From a virus, in the IMG/VR virus record IMGVR_UViG_3300028392_000121, positions 1 through 41,033 of that record: 41,033 nucleotides of DNA; one strand, 5' to 3'. Below the pieces are notes generated by a model that was not told the DNA's origin, ran no database searches, and saw only the letters and a list, made by a program, of their open reading frames with translations. The stretch's first letter is position 1, and every line of letters begins with the position of its first letter. This document shows, in pieces, positions 26,068 to 33,459 of this stretch. Made by a program: the position numbers and the translations under genes.

Positions 26068-26394
26068 ATGAATCAACCTAACAAGCTCGAAATGGGAATA
26101 GCCAAATGGCTGCTTGCCCGTATCAAAAGTAAAAGCCCTGCCATATACGCTACAGTTAGTAAATTAGCAGTAGCTGTAATAGCCATTACGGGCGGTTTTG
26201 TGGCTGCTTATAACCTCGGCTTGCCGCATAGTCACTACGACCACTTACTAGGCGTAATTGATAACATCTGTGTCATAGCGGGCGCGGCTGCTACATCTCT
26301 GTTCGGGGTGTCCATAACGACCACTACCGACCCAACATTGCTGAATAGCCCGAAGGTAATAGATACTTCCGACAGAGGCAATGACACCAATTGA
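26068..26394 (+). CDS. Holin candidate (two membrane helices)
   Basis: 108 aa. A basic N-terminal helix (1-25), then two membrane helices (about 32-50, VSKLAVAVIAITGGFVAA, and about 62-80, NICVIAGAAATSLFG), and a polar C-terminus. Size, topology and position two genes before the endolysin fit a class II-type holin that would form the lesions needed for endolysin release. No family name assigned. Overlaps the next small gene by 14 bp. Confidence 0.6.
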   Translation: MNQPNKLEMGIAKWLLARIKSKSPAIYATVSKLAVAVIAITGGFVAAYNLGLPHSHYDHLLGVIDNICVIAGAAATSLFGVSITTTTDPTLLNSPKVIDTSDRGNDTN

Positions 26395-26500
26395 AACAAC
26401 ACCCCCGGTAGCACTGGCAGGACTGCTCCTAATAGCGGCGGTTCTGACGTTCTGCGTGGCGGGAGTAATACTATCAATAATCAACAATAAAAACAGATAA
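26381..26500 (+). CDS. 39-aa single-helix membrane protein
   Basis: ATG at 26381 inside the end of the holin candidate, TAA at 26498-26500, then the next ATG at 26502. Product: short acidic/Pro-rich N-terminus, one membrane helix (about 10-33, VALAGLLLIAAVLTFCVAGVIL), basic end (NNKNR). It may be an antiholin or a pinholin-like peptide. Support comes from tight packing and composition. Confidence 0.55.
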   Translation: MTPIETTPPVALAGLLLIAAVLTFCVAGVILSIINNKNR

Positions 26501-26501
26501 C

Positions 26502-26885
26502 ATGAAAATCGACATCACATTAATACCCCACGCGGTACAAGTCGGAGCGGGTAAACTTGCTAAAATATCAATGGCTATTGAGGCTGCACTAAAGAGCAAT
26601 GCAGCGATAGACATAGAGGCTATTATTAACCAATACTATCCCGGCGCGGGTGTTCTTGAAGCGGAACTAATACAACTGTGTGAAGCGGCTATAAAGACCT
26701 GCCAGAAGATACAGGCAGAGGACTGGAGTGGTGTTACCGCGCGGTTGCAGCGGCTTGTATCTGACAGCACAAACATACTGACCGGCAAAGAGCATGGTAT
26801 AAGTAAGTGTATTTCATGGTGCGAGATAATTATCCGTGATCTGCTGGATTCAAAGGCGGCGGGTATTGTTAAGCATACACCGTAA
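26502..26885 (+). CDS. Hypothetical helical protein in lysis cluster
   Basis: 127 aa, mostly helical, soluble and Ile/Ala-rich, with a few Cys residues (QLCEAAIKTCQKI and KCISWCEI). Not recognised. It is the last gene before the terminator at 26980-27007. It has no membrane helix, unlike its four upstream neighbours. Confidence 0.6.
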   Translation: MKIDITLIPHAVQVGAGKLAKISMAIEAALKSNAAIDIEAIINQYYPGAGVLEAELIQLCEAAIKTCQKIQAEDWSGVTARLQRLVSDSTNILTGKEHGISKCISWCEIIIRDLLDSKAAGIVKHTP

Positions 26886-26979
26886 ATCTCATTTTTGCCG
26901 GATAATTGTCAGATATGAGAATTTCGGGAAAGTTAAGTAAGAATCGCGGTAATTAAGTTTAGGGGCGGAAGGTTAAATA

Positions 26980-27007
26980 AAAAAGCATCCGACTTAGGAT
27001 GCTTTTT
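26980..27007. terminator. Strong bidirectional terminator before the endolysin
   Basis: AAAAAGCATCC, 6-nt loop, GGATGCTTTTT: 11 perfect pairs including the A/T flanks. Works on either strand. It ends the fibre-to-lysis operon. The gap 26886-27104 otherwise shows no gene. Confidence 0.85.
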
Positions 27008-27104
27008 ACAAGATTACTGCTGCGCTTTTGCGCTGATGGAAATTAAAGTGCCAGTTGATTCCGGCTAATAAATGACTTCAAAGATACGACAATAACAAAT
27101 ACAA

Positions 27105-27578
27105 ATGTCACTCCCATGCCCGCAATGTTTCAAAAATGATAATGATTGTGAGTGCGAATATTGGTTTGTAAAAGATAATAAAATGGCAGATTATTCAAAC
27201 GGGTTCGATGAACTCATAAATAACGATGAGGGTAAGACGCTTACCGACACTTCGGGCGACAAGGGCGGTCGCAGTTTTTGCGGTATTTCTCAAGTGAATT
27301 TCCCGCACATTTCGCTATGGCAATATCTTGAACAAATGCAAACTCAAGTAGGCGAAACTTGCCCAGAAGCTATGCCATTGGTGAAGCAGTTCTATAAAAC
27401 AAACTTTTGGGACAAGGTTGGGGGTGACTACATCAACGACCAGGCATACGCAAATAAGTTGTTTAGCGATGCGGTGAACTTCGGAGTAAGGCCAGCGATA
27501 GAATTGGCAGAACAGGCATTTAATTTGAAACCTACGGGCGTTATGGGAACAACGCTTATGAACTTAATAAACGCATGA
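27105..27578 (+). CDS. Endolysin, GH108-type muramidase
   Basis: 157 aa from ATG 27105, or 131 aa from ATG 27183. Probable peptidoglycan-cleaving N-acetylmuramidase. Residues about 32-65 contain the GH108 signature region, with Glu42 in NNDEGKTLTD as the likely catalytic acid and GDKGGRSFCGIS after it. The C-terminal half (about 105-157) fits the companion peptidoglycan-binding fold. The first 26 residues hold CPQC and CEC, a possible small metal-binding tag, and lack a signal peptide; the inner ATG has a better A-rich context. Release would depend on the holin upstream. Next gene overlaps by ATGA. Confidence 0.75.
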   Translation: MSLPCPQCFKNDNDCECEYWFVKDNKMADYSNGFDELINNDEGKTLTDTSGDKGGRSFCGISQVNFPHISLWQYLEQMQTQVGETCPEAMPLVKQFYKTNFWDKVGGDYINDQAYANKLFSDAVNFGVRPAIELAEQAFNLKPTGVMGTTLMNLINA

Positions 27579-27811
27579 GATTTGCAATATTAATACTATT
27601 TGCATGCATGCGCTCTGCATGCGCTCTGCATGCGCAGGATAGCTGCTCATACTACCGTGCTAAATCGGACAGCTTTCAACGGGCATATAAAAACCTTGTG
27701 AAGTTGGACAATCTTCGTAGGGTATCAGCTATGCGACATGCCATCATTGTTTCTAATAATCACGATCAAGCCAAATTCATTAAAGGGTGGATAAAAAGGG
27801 ACCTACGTTAA
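27575..27811 (+). CDS. Small secreted basic protein, possible spanin component
   Basis: 78 aa. Residues 1-22 are a signal peptide ending in HAQ; an alternative lipobox-like LFAC occurs at 8-11. The mature part is basic and helical with two Cys near its start removed or retained depending on cleavage. Its overlap with the endolysin (ATGA) and export signal fit an Rz/spanin-type role in disrupting the outer membrane, but no spanin family was recognised. The signal-peptide codons are built from an 11-bp tandem repeat. Confidence 0.5.
   Translation: MRFAILILFACMRSACALHAQDSCSYYRAKSDSFQRAYKNLVKLDNLRRVSAMRHAIIVSNNHDQAKFIKGWIKRDLR
27605..27637 (+). repeat. 11-bp tandem repeat inside the signal-peptide codons
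   Basis: Three consecutive copies of TGCATGCGCTC (27605-27615, 27616-27626, 27627-27637, the last with two changes). As 11 is not a multiple of three, loss or gain of a copy shifts the reading frame of the 78-aa gene. Confidence 0.85.
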
Positions 27812-27833
27812 ACCACCTTCTTTTTCGAGTAGG

Positions 27834-27962
27834 TTATTCGGGGATTAGTCCAAGCCTAGCCAGCTCCTTGCCTTCATCCATAAACTTATCTTGCCGCTCC
27901 GCCCTCATGCCTTCTTTCCCCATCGGCACCAACACCGGCGTTAACTGTATTTTCTTGTTCAT
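27834..27962 (-). CDS. 42-aa hypothetical protein, last gene of the leftward operon
   Basis: ATG at 27962 and TAA ending at 27834 on the minus strand, 11 bp after the preceding minus gene. The product starts MNKKIQLTPVLVPMGKEG and is charged and helical (AERQDKFMDEGKELARLG), with natural-looking composition. Not recognised. It fills the gap between the converging arms. Confidence 0.55.
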   Translation of the reverse strand: MNKKIQLTPVLVPMGKEGMRAERQDKFMDEGKELARLGLIPE

Positions 27963-27973
27963 GTTTGGTTGTT

Positions 27974-28357
27974 TTAAAGTTCAATTAATGTAATACCTAA
28001 TTCATGTTTCATCATTTTACATTTCAGTCTGTATGCGGGTAGTTTCTTTGTGGCTCGGCTCTTCACATCCTCAACAATAACCAATCCGCTTTTATCTTTA
28101 TACTGGAAGTCTGCGTAATATTTGCAAACACTTAACTGAAAGCATACCTGCATTTGCAAATCCGATATTTCGCCAATTGACTGCAAGAATTTCAATTCAC
28201 CATATCGACACGCTTCTTTTTTTGAATCAAATACAATCCCGTCCGAACTAGTCTTTTGGCTACGATACTTGCTCGCCTTTGGCTTATCGGCTTCCGGTTG
28301 ACCACTTACCTTGTACGCAAGTCCCGTTTGCTTAATCCGGTTTAAATCCCACTTCAT
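27974..28357 (-). CDS. DUF1064-like nuclease-fold protein
   Basis: 127 aa. The pattern KYRSQKT..GIVFDSKKEACRYGELKFLQSIGEISDLQMQ followed by YYADFQYKD and VEDVKS matches DUF1064, a phage-associated family with a PD-(D/E)XK-like layout (Asp in ADFQY, Glu and Lys in EDVKS). Likely a small endonuclease or resolvase acting on recombination or replication intermediates. Overlaps the DnaA-like gene by 4 bp. Family recognition is good; activity is inferred. Confidence 0.75.
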   Translation of the reverse strand: MKWDLNRIKQTGLAYKVSGQPEADKPKASKYRSQKTSSDGIVFDSKKEACRYGELKFLQSIGEISDLQMQVCFQLSVCKYYADFQYKDKSGLVIVEDVKSRATKKLPAYRLKCKMMKHELGITLIEL

Positions 28358-28776
28358 CTAATTTTATTTTCAATGCTTTGTACGGTCAGGCGGTAGTCGG
28401 GGTCGGAATCCATGAGGTTTTGAACGGTTATGCAGCTGTGCCGGATACTTGTATGGTCATATCCACCTAAATAATCCCCAACGTTTGTTTGCGACTGTTT
28501 TCTATACTTCATGGCTAGATATGAAAATATCTGCCTTGGTGTAAGCAAAACCCGTGCGCGACCTCTCTGTTTCATCTGTTCGGGCGTTATTTCGAAGTGA
28601 GCGCAAACTAAATCGCAGATAAAGTCATTTTCAGGCTGTTTTAGCTTGTTTGCCTCCGCGACAACCTTATACACCTCCGCTAACCTTTCCGCCCCGTTAC
28701 GCAGGCTCAGTGTGGTAAATCCGGCTGGTTTTGTCGTGGAGCGCGGGATTGCTTGGCTGATTAGTTCGTGTTTCAT
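28354..28776 (-). CDS. Stand-alone DnaA domain IV (origin-binding) protein
   Basis: 140 aa from ATG 28776. An upstream ATG exists at 28803, but 28776 has an unusually strong ribosome binding site (GAAAGGAGG) and an ATGA overlap with the preceding gene. Residues about 55-138 match the DNA-binding C-terminal domain of DnaA: LTPRQIFSYLAMKYRKQS and the signature GYDHTSIRHSCITV (compare GxDHTTVxHA). The DnaA ATPase domain is absent. It may bind DnaA boxes in host or phage DNA, guiding the phage replisome or competing with host DnaA. Confidence 0.85.
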   Translation of the reverse strand: MKHELISQAIPRSTTKPAGFTTLSLRNGAERLAEVYKVVAEANKLKQPENDFICDLVCAHFEITPEQMKQRGRARVLLTPRQIFSYLAMKYRKQSQTNVGDYLGGYDHTSIRHSCITVQNLMDSDPDYRLTVQSIENKIR

Positions 28777-29321
28777 ATCACCCGCCTCCTTTCTACATAA
28801 CATTTACGCTCCGGCACATACACCCGTTCATGCGTCACGGGATTAAACGGATTGCGCAGCGCAATAGTGCTGTTCTGATTAATCAGGGTCTTACCGGCCA
28901 GCATAGGGCCATGCTGCGTGGCTTGTGTCGCCATCGGCTTTTTCTTGAGTATCGGCATCTTTATATTTTTTGGTTTGATCGGTTTTACTTTTTTAACTTT
29001 TACGGGCTTTGGCTTTTTCACCCGGCCTACTTTTATCGGATCCATGTGTTTGCCTGCTGACTTGGTAAACCTGATACGCATCCCGGCGGGCAAGTCCTGA
29101 TTGATACGAAACACCCATGAGCGTAATGTAGCCCTCGGAATACCTATATGTGTGGCAATATCGAGCGATACCATTGTACGCATATTGGCAAGGATATATC
29201 CAGCCCATGAGTATTTCTCGCCAGTCCTGCAGGCATTGTTACAATAGTTCTTTTTGAACATACCTACACGGCACGGGCGTAGTTTTATCGGATTATCGCA
29301 GGTTGTACAGTTGGTTTTCAT
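28773..29321 (-). CDS. Zinc-finger/HTH DNA-binding protein with Lys/Pro linker
   Basis: 182 aa. N-terminal zinc finger from C5, C8, C27 and C31 (CTTCDNP...YCNNACR). Next comes a helix-turn-helix segment about 50-72 (LDIATHIGIPRATLRSWVFRI), then a long Lys/Pro/Val-rich low-complexity linker (about 92-130) and a basic C-terminus. Probably binds DNA, possibly as a regulator of early genes or a replication accessory. No named family. Its end is coupled to the DnaA domain IV gene. Confidence 0.65.
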   Translation of the reverse strand: MKTNCTTCDNPIKLRPCRVGMFKKNYCNNACRTGEKYSWAGYILANMRTMVSLDIATHIGIPRATLRSWVFRINQDLPAGMRIRFTKSAGKHMDPIKVGRVKKPKPVKVKKVKPIKPKNIKMPILKKKPMATQATQHGPMLAGKTLINQNSTIALRNPFNPVTHERVYVPERKCYVERRRVI

Positions 29322-29340
29322 ATTTTGCGAGTGGGGTTAG

Positions 29341-29631
29341 TTAAATCCACATCCAATTATGCGAATCTTGATGTACTTTTTTCAAATCTGCACCTGCCGG
29401 AATAAATTTCGATCCGTCCTTGAAAGTCATAATGAGTATTTGTGGGTGTTCGTCATTTTCCGGTATCTGGTCTAGTTTATTTTCCCATCCACAAAATGAT
29501 AAGTAGGCGGAAAGCGGGTCGGCTATTACCCATCCACTACCTTCTATTCCTCCCGTCATTTCATAAAACGGCTCGGAAAATTCTTTTGCTATTTTGGTTA
29601 TTTCTTCTCGATCTACGCTGTTATTTTTCAT
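29341..29631 (-). CDS. Hypothetical small early protein
   Basis: 96 aa, acidic with aromatic residues near the C-terminus (DSHNWMWI). Not recognised. Good gene spacing: 14 bp after the methyltransferase gene and 19 bp before the zinc-finger gene. A possible nuclease inhibitor or anti-defence role cannot be judged from sequence. Confidence 0.55.
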   Translation of the reverse strand: MKNNSVDREEITKIAKEFSEPFYEMTGGIEGSGWVIADPLSAYLSFCGWENKLDQIPENDEHPQILIMTFKDGSKFIPAGADLKKVHQDSHNWMWI

Positions 29632-29645
29632 ACTCTATTTTTTAG

Positions 29646-30509
29646 TTAAATTTGTGGGGTTAAAATGGTTGATTCGATTGCTTTGAATATTTCGTAGGCT
29701 ATATGTGGATCAATGGCATTTCCTAATGCGGCAATTCTGTCCACCCTATTGGGTATCCCATCATCATCTCCGCAAATTGTGGGTTCAACGGTCCAGGATA
29801 ACCAGTGAGCTTTCCTTGCCTCGATAATGCCTCTACGCATTTCCCTGATTGCTTCTCTTCGTTGTAACTCCAACTCCTGGGATCCGATTTGTTTAATGTG
29901 GGTAGTGTCGCTGATAAGTACCTTACTAGCGTCATTGAGTGCATCGAACCCTCTTTTGTTTGGCTGCTCTTCATAACCGCTGTCGCCCCGTTCGCATCCA
30001 TTTTTGTAAGCGTCGGCAAGCATGGCGATAAACCAAACTCGGTATCTAATTGAATTAGCTTCTTTGCCGCAAGCTGGAAGTATAACCGATTGGACTTCGT
30101 ACCCTTCACTTTCCAAGTCAGCGCATACCATTTCGAAGACCATTCCATCGTTCCAATTAACGATTCCATAAACATTTTCACCCAAGATGATTTTAGGTTT
30201 AACCTCTTTAATAACTCTATAGTTTTCCGGCCAGAGGTGTCGAGGGTCTGCGCTGCCCATTCTCTTTCCTGCTGTGCTAAAAGGTTGGCATGGGAATCCT
30301 CCGGTAATAATGTCGATTTTATCTCTGTAAATAAGTCCATCAAATTCTTTTATGTCTTTGTATTGTATGCAGTTTGGAAAATGTTTTTTGGTTACTTTAT
30401 TGCAGAAATCATCAATTTCAACGCTTGCCACATTCTCCCATCCCATCCAATGTGCGGCTAGTTGAAATCCGCCAATTCCGTTAAAAAGTGACAGGTGCTT
30501 AAGTTTCAT
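29646..30509 (-). CDS. dcm: C5 cytosine-specific DNA methyltransferase
   Basis: 287 aa, short for the family because the target-recognition region is small. All key motifs are present: I FNGIGGF (9-15), IV GGFPCQPFS with catalytic Cys74, VI ENV (111-113), a motif VIII variant SIRYRVWF (153-160), and X GNAIDP (263-268). It transfers a methyl group from S-adenosylmethionine to cytosine C5, probably to protect phage DNA from host restriction. No cognate restriction enzyme lies beside it, so it is an orphan. Most of the gene (29723-30340) also carries a second long open frame, described separately. Confidence 0.9.
   Translation of the reverse strand: MKLKHLSLFNGIGGFQLAAHWMGWENVASVEIDDFCNKVTKKHFPNCIQYKDIKEFDGLIYRDKIDIITGGFPCQPFSTAGKRMGSADPRHLWPENYRVIKEVKPKIILGENVYGIVNWNDGMVFEMVCADLESEGYEVQSVILPACGKEANSIRYRVWFIAMLADAYKNGCERGDSGYEEQPNKRGFDALNDASKVLISDTTHIKQIGSQELELQRREAIREMRRGIIEARKAHWLSWTVEPTICGDDDGIPNRVDRIAALGNAIDPHIAYEIFKAIESTILTPQI
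29723..30340 (-). CDS. Nested overlapping gene inside dcm (dual-coding candidate)
   Basis: 205 codons from ATG 30340 to TAG at 29723, wholly within dcm in a different frame of the same strand. The translation looks like a real soluble protein: MDLFTEI start, DTSGRK near 37, WYALTWKVKGTKSNRLYFQL near 71-90, MDANG...MKSSQTKEGSMHS near 114-134, and NPQFAEMMMGYPIGWTELPH at the end. From memory, these segments resemble a recurring phage-associated family (DTSGR..., TWK.KGTKxNRxxFQL, MMGYPxGWTEL). I could not verify this. The frame's stop overlaps the dcm GNAIDP motif. Confidence 0.5.
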   Translation of the reverse strand: MDLFTEIKSTLLPEDSHANLLAQQEREWAAQTLDTSGRKTIELLKRLNLKSSWVKMFMESLIGTMEWSSKWYALTWKVKGTKSNRLYFQLAAKKLIQLDTEFGLSPCLPTLTKMDANGATAVMKSSQTKEGSMHSMTLVRYLSATLPTLNKSDPRSWSYNEEKQSGKCVEALSRQGKLTGYPGPLNPQFAEMMMGYPIGWTELPH

Positions 30510-30527
30510 ACTCTTATCGGTTAGGGG

Positions 30528-32405
30528 TTAAAAGGGTAAATCGTCTTTTGTGTCTTGTGAACTGGTTATATTTCTTCGGCCTTTAATGCTTGCCTGTGGG
30601 TTATCCGGCGGATCCGGTTCTTTCGCAGCTTGGTATATCGGTTCATACTGCCGGGTATCCAAATTGTAGGTAAATGACGCAACCCCGATTTTACCTAACC
30701 AGCTATACCGTACCTTCTGAATAAATACGTCCACGGTATTATTGTCGTAGTTGCGGTTAACACATATACCGTTGTCTGTCTTGTTGAAAAAGTGTGCGCT
30801 GCCCGATATGTGGTAAAGTGTCGGCACCTCATACTTCCCGTTAACCTTCGGCATCTTGGACGGGTGTGCGATAAGAAATACATGTACATTATGTACCGCA
30901 GCGAAGGATTTTAAAACAGTCAGGCAGTCGCTGATATACTGCGTTTCCGTTTGCCCTTTACCCATCTTATGCTCTATGTAGTTCCACGGATCAATTAGCA
31001 AACCTTTGATGCCCCGGCGCAATACCAATTCCTTTGCTTTCTCTAAAATACCTTCCAGCGTAACGGTTATTTTGTTGATGTTGATAAAGTAAAAGTGAGC
31101 ATCTACAAAGTTTATTGAATCGTCCAATTTTAGTGGGCTTATCCGGTGGTTATCGTCAAACCTTTTAGCGAATGACTTGCCCGCGTATTTCTCCATTATT
31201 TTCGTAGCGTGTAGGCTAGATGGCTGATTTTCAAAGCTGCATACCGCAAATTTCCATCCGTGATTTTGTGCGGCACAGGTTGTTATAAGGTCGGTAAATT
31301 CACTTTTCCCGCTACCAGGCACTCCGGTTATTGTGGTTATCTGCCCCAACATAAATTGCAAATGCTCGTCAAACCCCGGTACGCCTACTTTTATCCCTAT
31401 TGGGTATCCTTTGTAGTAAAAGTTGCGCACATCTTCGACCATATCAGCCATTGACAAAACGCCCTCTATAGGGAATTCCTCTGCATCAGCAATAACTTTC
31501 GCAACTTTATCAGCACCAAACTTCACAAGTATATCGTTCGCATCCTTGCATCCTTCGGGATATGCCACTCTAAGGCATTTATCATACCCAAAGCGCCGGG
31601 CAAGCTCATCCTGCAACAACTTGCCCGGCTCGTCATTATCGACCATTAAAACGATATTCTTTACCCCTCTGAAAGCATCCCAGCAGTTTTGCAGATACTC
31701 CATTTTCATATTCCCTTTTGCTGCCCCATTAGGAACGGAAAGAATCGCAGCCTTAGTGATACCGGACTGATACACAGAAAGCGCGTCAATTTCACCCTCA
31801 ACCACTATCGCAGTATCTTTCCCCACCAAGCTATCAAGGTTGTAAAAAATTAATTCCGCATCTTTCGCCAGCATAAAATCTTTGTTTGCCGCCCGGTACT
31901 TCACATTCACCAATTCGCTATCCCGGTAGTAGTTGAAACAGATTGTATCGGTGTTTCCTTGCGCCTTTGGCATCCACTGGTTAGTCATGGTCACACGGAA
32001 ATGCTGTAATGTTGCGCCAGTTATCCCACGTTCTGCGAAGTATTTCAACCATGCTGCGGAAATCTGCCCTTCTTTCAGTATCGGCTTTGCGTAGGTTTTG
32101 ATCGGCTGGTTATTCTCTTGCTCAACAGGTATTTTGTAAAATCCGGCTATGTACTCAATCGCGGCTGGGTAAAGAACTTTCTGATACTTCATCACAAATT
32201 CGATTGCGTCACCTGTTGCCCCACACCCGAAACACTTGAAAATATTTTTAGTCTTGGAAACTTTGAATGATGGGTTTTTTTCGTTGTGAAACGGACAGCA
32301 AGCATCCCAATTAACACCGTCTTTTTTCAAAGGCAGCAGCGAATTAACCACGTCGAATATTTCTGCGCGGTCTTTTACGGCTTGTATGGTGGTTTGGGAA
32401 ATCAT
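30528..32405 (-). CDS. Primase-helicase (CHC2, TOPRIM, DnaB-type ATPase)
   Basis: 625 aa, T7 gp4/Twinkle-like layout. It combines RNA primer synthesis and replicative helicase activity in one protein. CHC2 zinc finger: CPFH (37-40) and CFGC (58-61). TOPRIM: EGEIDALS (203-210) and DNDEPG (256-261). RecA/DnaB ATPase: Walker A GVPGSGKS (361-368) and Walker B LLIDPWN (about 469-475), then LIAHPSK (511-517). The C-terminus is an acidic tail ending DLPF, like tails that bind partner proteins. Overlaps the upstream DUF4373 gene by 4 bp. All catalytic motifs intact. Confidence 0.92.
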   Translation of the reverse strand: MISQTTIQAVKDRAEIFDVVNSLLPLKKDGVNWDACCPFHNEKNPSFKVSKTKNIFKCFGCGATGDAIEFVMKYQKVLYPAAIEYIAGFYKIPVEQENNQPIKTYAKPILKEGQISAAWLKYFAERGITGATLQHFRVTMTNQWMPKAQGNTDTICFNYYRDSELVNVKYRAANKDFMLAKDAELIFYNLDSLVGKDTAIVVEGEIDALSVYQSGITKAAILSVPNGAAKGNMKMEYLQNCWDAFRGVKNIVLMVDNDEPGKLLQDELARRFGYDKCLRVAYPEGCKDANDILVKFGADKVAKVIADAEEFPIEGVLSMADMVEDVRNFYYKGYPIGIKVGVPGFDEHLQFMLGQITTITGVPGSGKSEFTDLITTCAAQNHGWKFAVCSFENQPSSLHATKIMEKYAGKSFAKRFDDNHRISPLKLDDSINFVDAHFYFININKITVTLEGILEKAKELVLRRGIKGLLIDPWNYIEHKMGKGQTETQYISDCLTVLKSFAAVHNVHVFLIAHPSKMPKVNGKYEVPTLYHISGSAHFFNKTDNGICVNRNYDNNTVDVFIQKVRYSWLGKIGVASFTYNLDTRQYEPIYQAAKEPDPPDNPQASIKGRRNITSSQDTKDDLPF

Positions 32406-33127
32406 AGAACCATTGCGGGTTTAGTCCAAGTTGAAGGGTTGTGAGGTGTTTCGTAATTCTCTGGATGAAACTTTTTATCGTTTTCTAAAAAGGTATTTAG
32501 GCGTTTTTTTATTTCAAAAGTCTTTTGCATTTCCCATCTCATTTTCGTTTGGCTTTTATTCGCCTCGCTCCAATACTCAAAAAATGACCTTACTAACTTT
32601 TGCCCGTATTCATCCACGAAGGGGACAAGAGATTTGTAAAAATTTTCAGACCGAGCATTTATATCTTTTGGTTCTTTTTCTAAAAGAACATTTTCCTTTC
32701 CTTTACTTTTATTTCCTTTATTAGCATCACTTTGCATTGCGGTTGCATCCTTTTGCAATGCAACTGCATCCCATCTAGCCTTGGCATTAGCTTTAGCCGT
32801 ATTAGTTTTTTCTTTTCTATGGTTAATGTTGCGAAAAACGCGCTCACAAAAAATCATATCCTGCTCCTGCTTAAATAGCTCAAAAACATTAACGCAGTCA
32901 TTTATGAACTGTAAAATGAAGTCTGGAGCACTATGCATTTGCTTTGCAACTGCATTAATCAGATATTGTTTTGTGGGTAATTTATGTTCCGCATCCTCAT
33001 GCAGCATTTCAACGATACGCCAGTAAATGCCATAACCTGCACCTCCATATTCACCTAATAATGCCATCATTTTAGGGTCAGAAGTAGGGTTGTAATCGTG
33101 TGGGAAGTATAGGGTTTCTTTAGCCAT
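32402..33127 (-). CDS. DUF4373/Lin1244-type replication protein
   Basis: 241 aa. The N-terminal about 90 residues (YFPHDYNPTSDPKMMALLGEYG.AGYGIYWRIVEML) match the Lin1244/Lin1753-like N-terminal domain (DUF4373), found in phage replication and helicase-loading proteins. The middle is a charged linker (about 108-160) and the C-terminal 75 residues are helical, similar to DnaD-like tails. Placed directly before the primase-helicase with a 4-bp overlap, it probably helps load that helicase. Domain recognition good, loader role inferred. Confidence 0.8.
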   Translation of the reverse strand: MAKETLYFPHDYNPTSDPKMMALLGEYGGAGYGIYWRIVEMLHEDAEHKLPTKQYLINAVAKQMHSAPDFILQFINDCVNVFELFKQEQDMIFCERVFRNINHRKEKTNTAKANAKARWDAVALQKDATAMQSDANKGNKSKGKENVLLEKEPKDINARSENFYKSLVPFVDEYGQKLVRSFFEYWSEANKSQTKMRWEMQKTFEIKKRLNTFLENDKKFHPENYETPHNPSTWTKPAMVL

Positions 33128-33458
33128 GATTGAAGGTTTTTTGATTTAGGGTATTGGTAAATGTGGCACCTTCTTTTTCTATAACTATACCGTATTTTTC
33201 AAAGAAAAAAACAATATCGGCATTACACTTCAATGCAATTTTTTTTCGGAAGTTTTCAATAGTTAGGTCGGATTTCGACCTATTGCATGAGACACATGCG
33301 GCAACAAGATTTTTTGTTGTGCCATTTCGTGATTTTGAAAAAGGGTCAACGTGATCTATCTCCCATTTATTAATGGTTAAATCTTCGCCGCAATAAAAGC
33401 ATCGGCAATTAGATTTAATGAGAATTTTTCTTTTAGAAACAGGACTATCCTTAGCCAT
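33120..33458 (-). CDS. HNH endonuclease
   Basis: 112 aa, classic short HNH protein. Cys pair CFYC (20-23), catalytic DH in IDHVDPFSKS (34-43), KNLVAAC (49-55) and CNRSK (58-62), where the two Cys pairs bind a structural zinc. A helix follows. Overlaps the DUF4373 gene by 8 bp. In a phage early operon it may act in recombination or as a homing nuclease. A packaging role, usual for HNH genes beside terL, is less likely here. Confidence 0.85.
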   Translation of the reverse strand: MAKDSPVSKRKILIKSNCRCFYCGEDLTINKWEIDHVDPFSKSRNGTTKNLVAACVSCNRSKSDLTIENFRKKIALKCNADIVFFFEKYGIVIEKEGATFTNTLNQKTFNHG

Positions 33459-33459
33459 A

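Noticed and set aside
27070-27110. Minus-strand TATCTTTG box near the endolysin start
   Set aside because: The nearest TTTG is only 15 nt upstream, outside the 17-23 nt range, and transcription would be antisense to the structural genes.
27782-27825. Possible plus-strand terminator at the convergence point
   Set aside because: The pairing (AAGGGTGG with CCACCTT) is interrupted and the loop exceeds 20 nt, so it is too weak to call.
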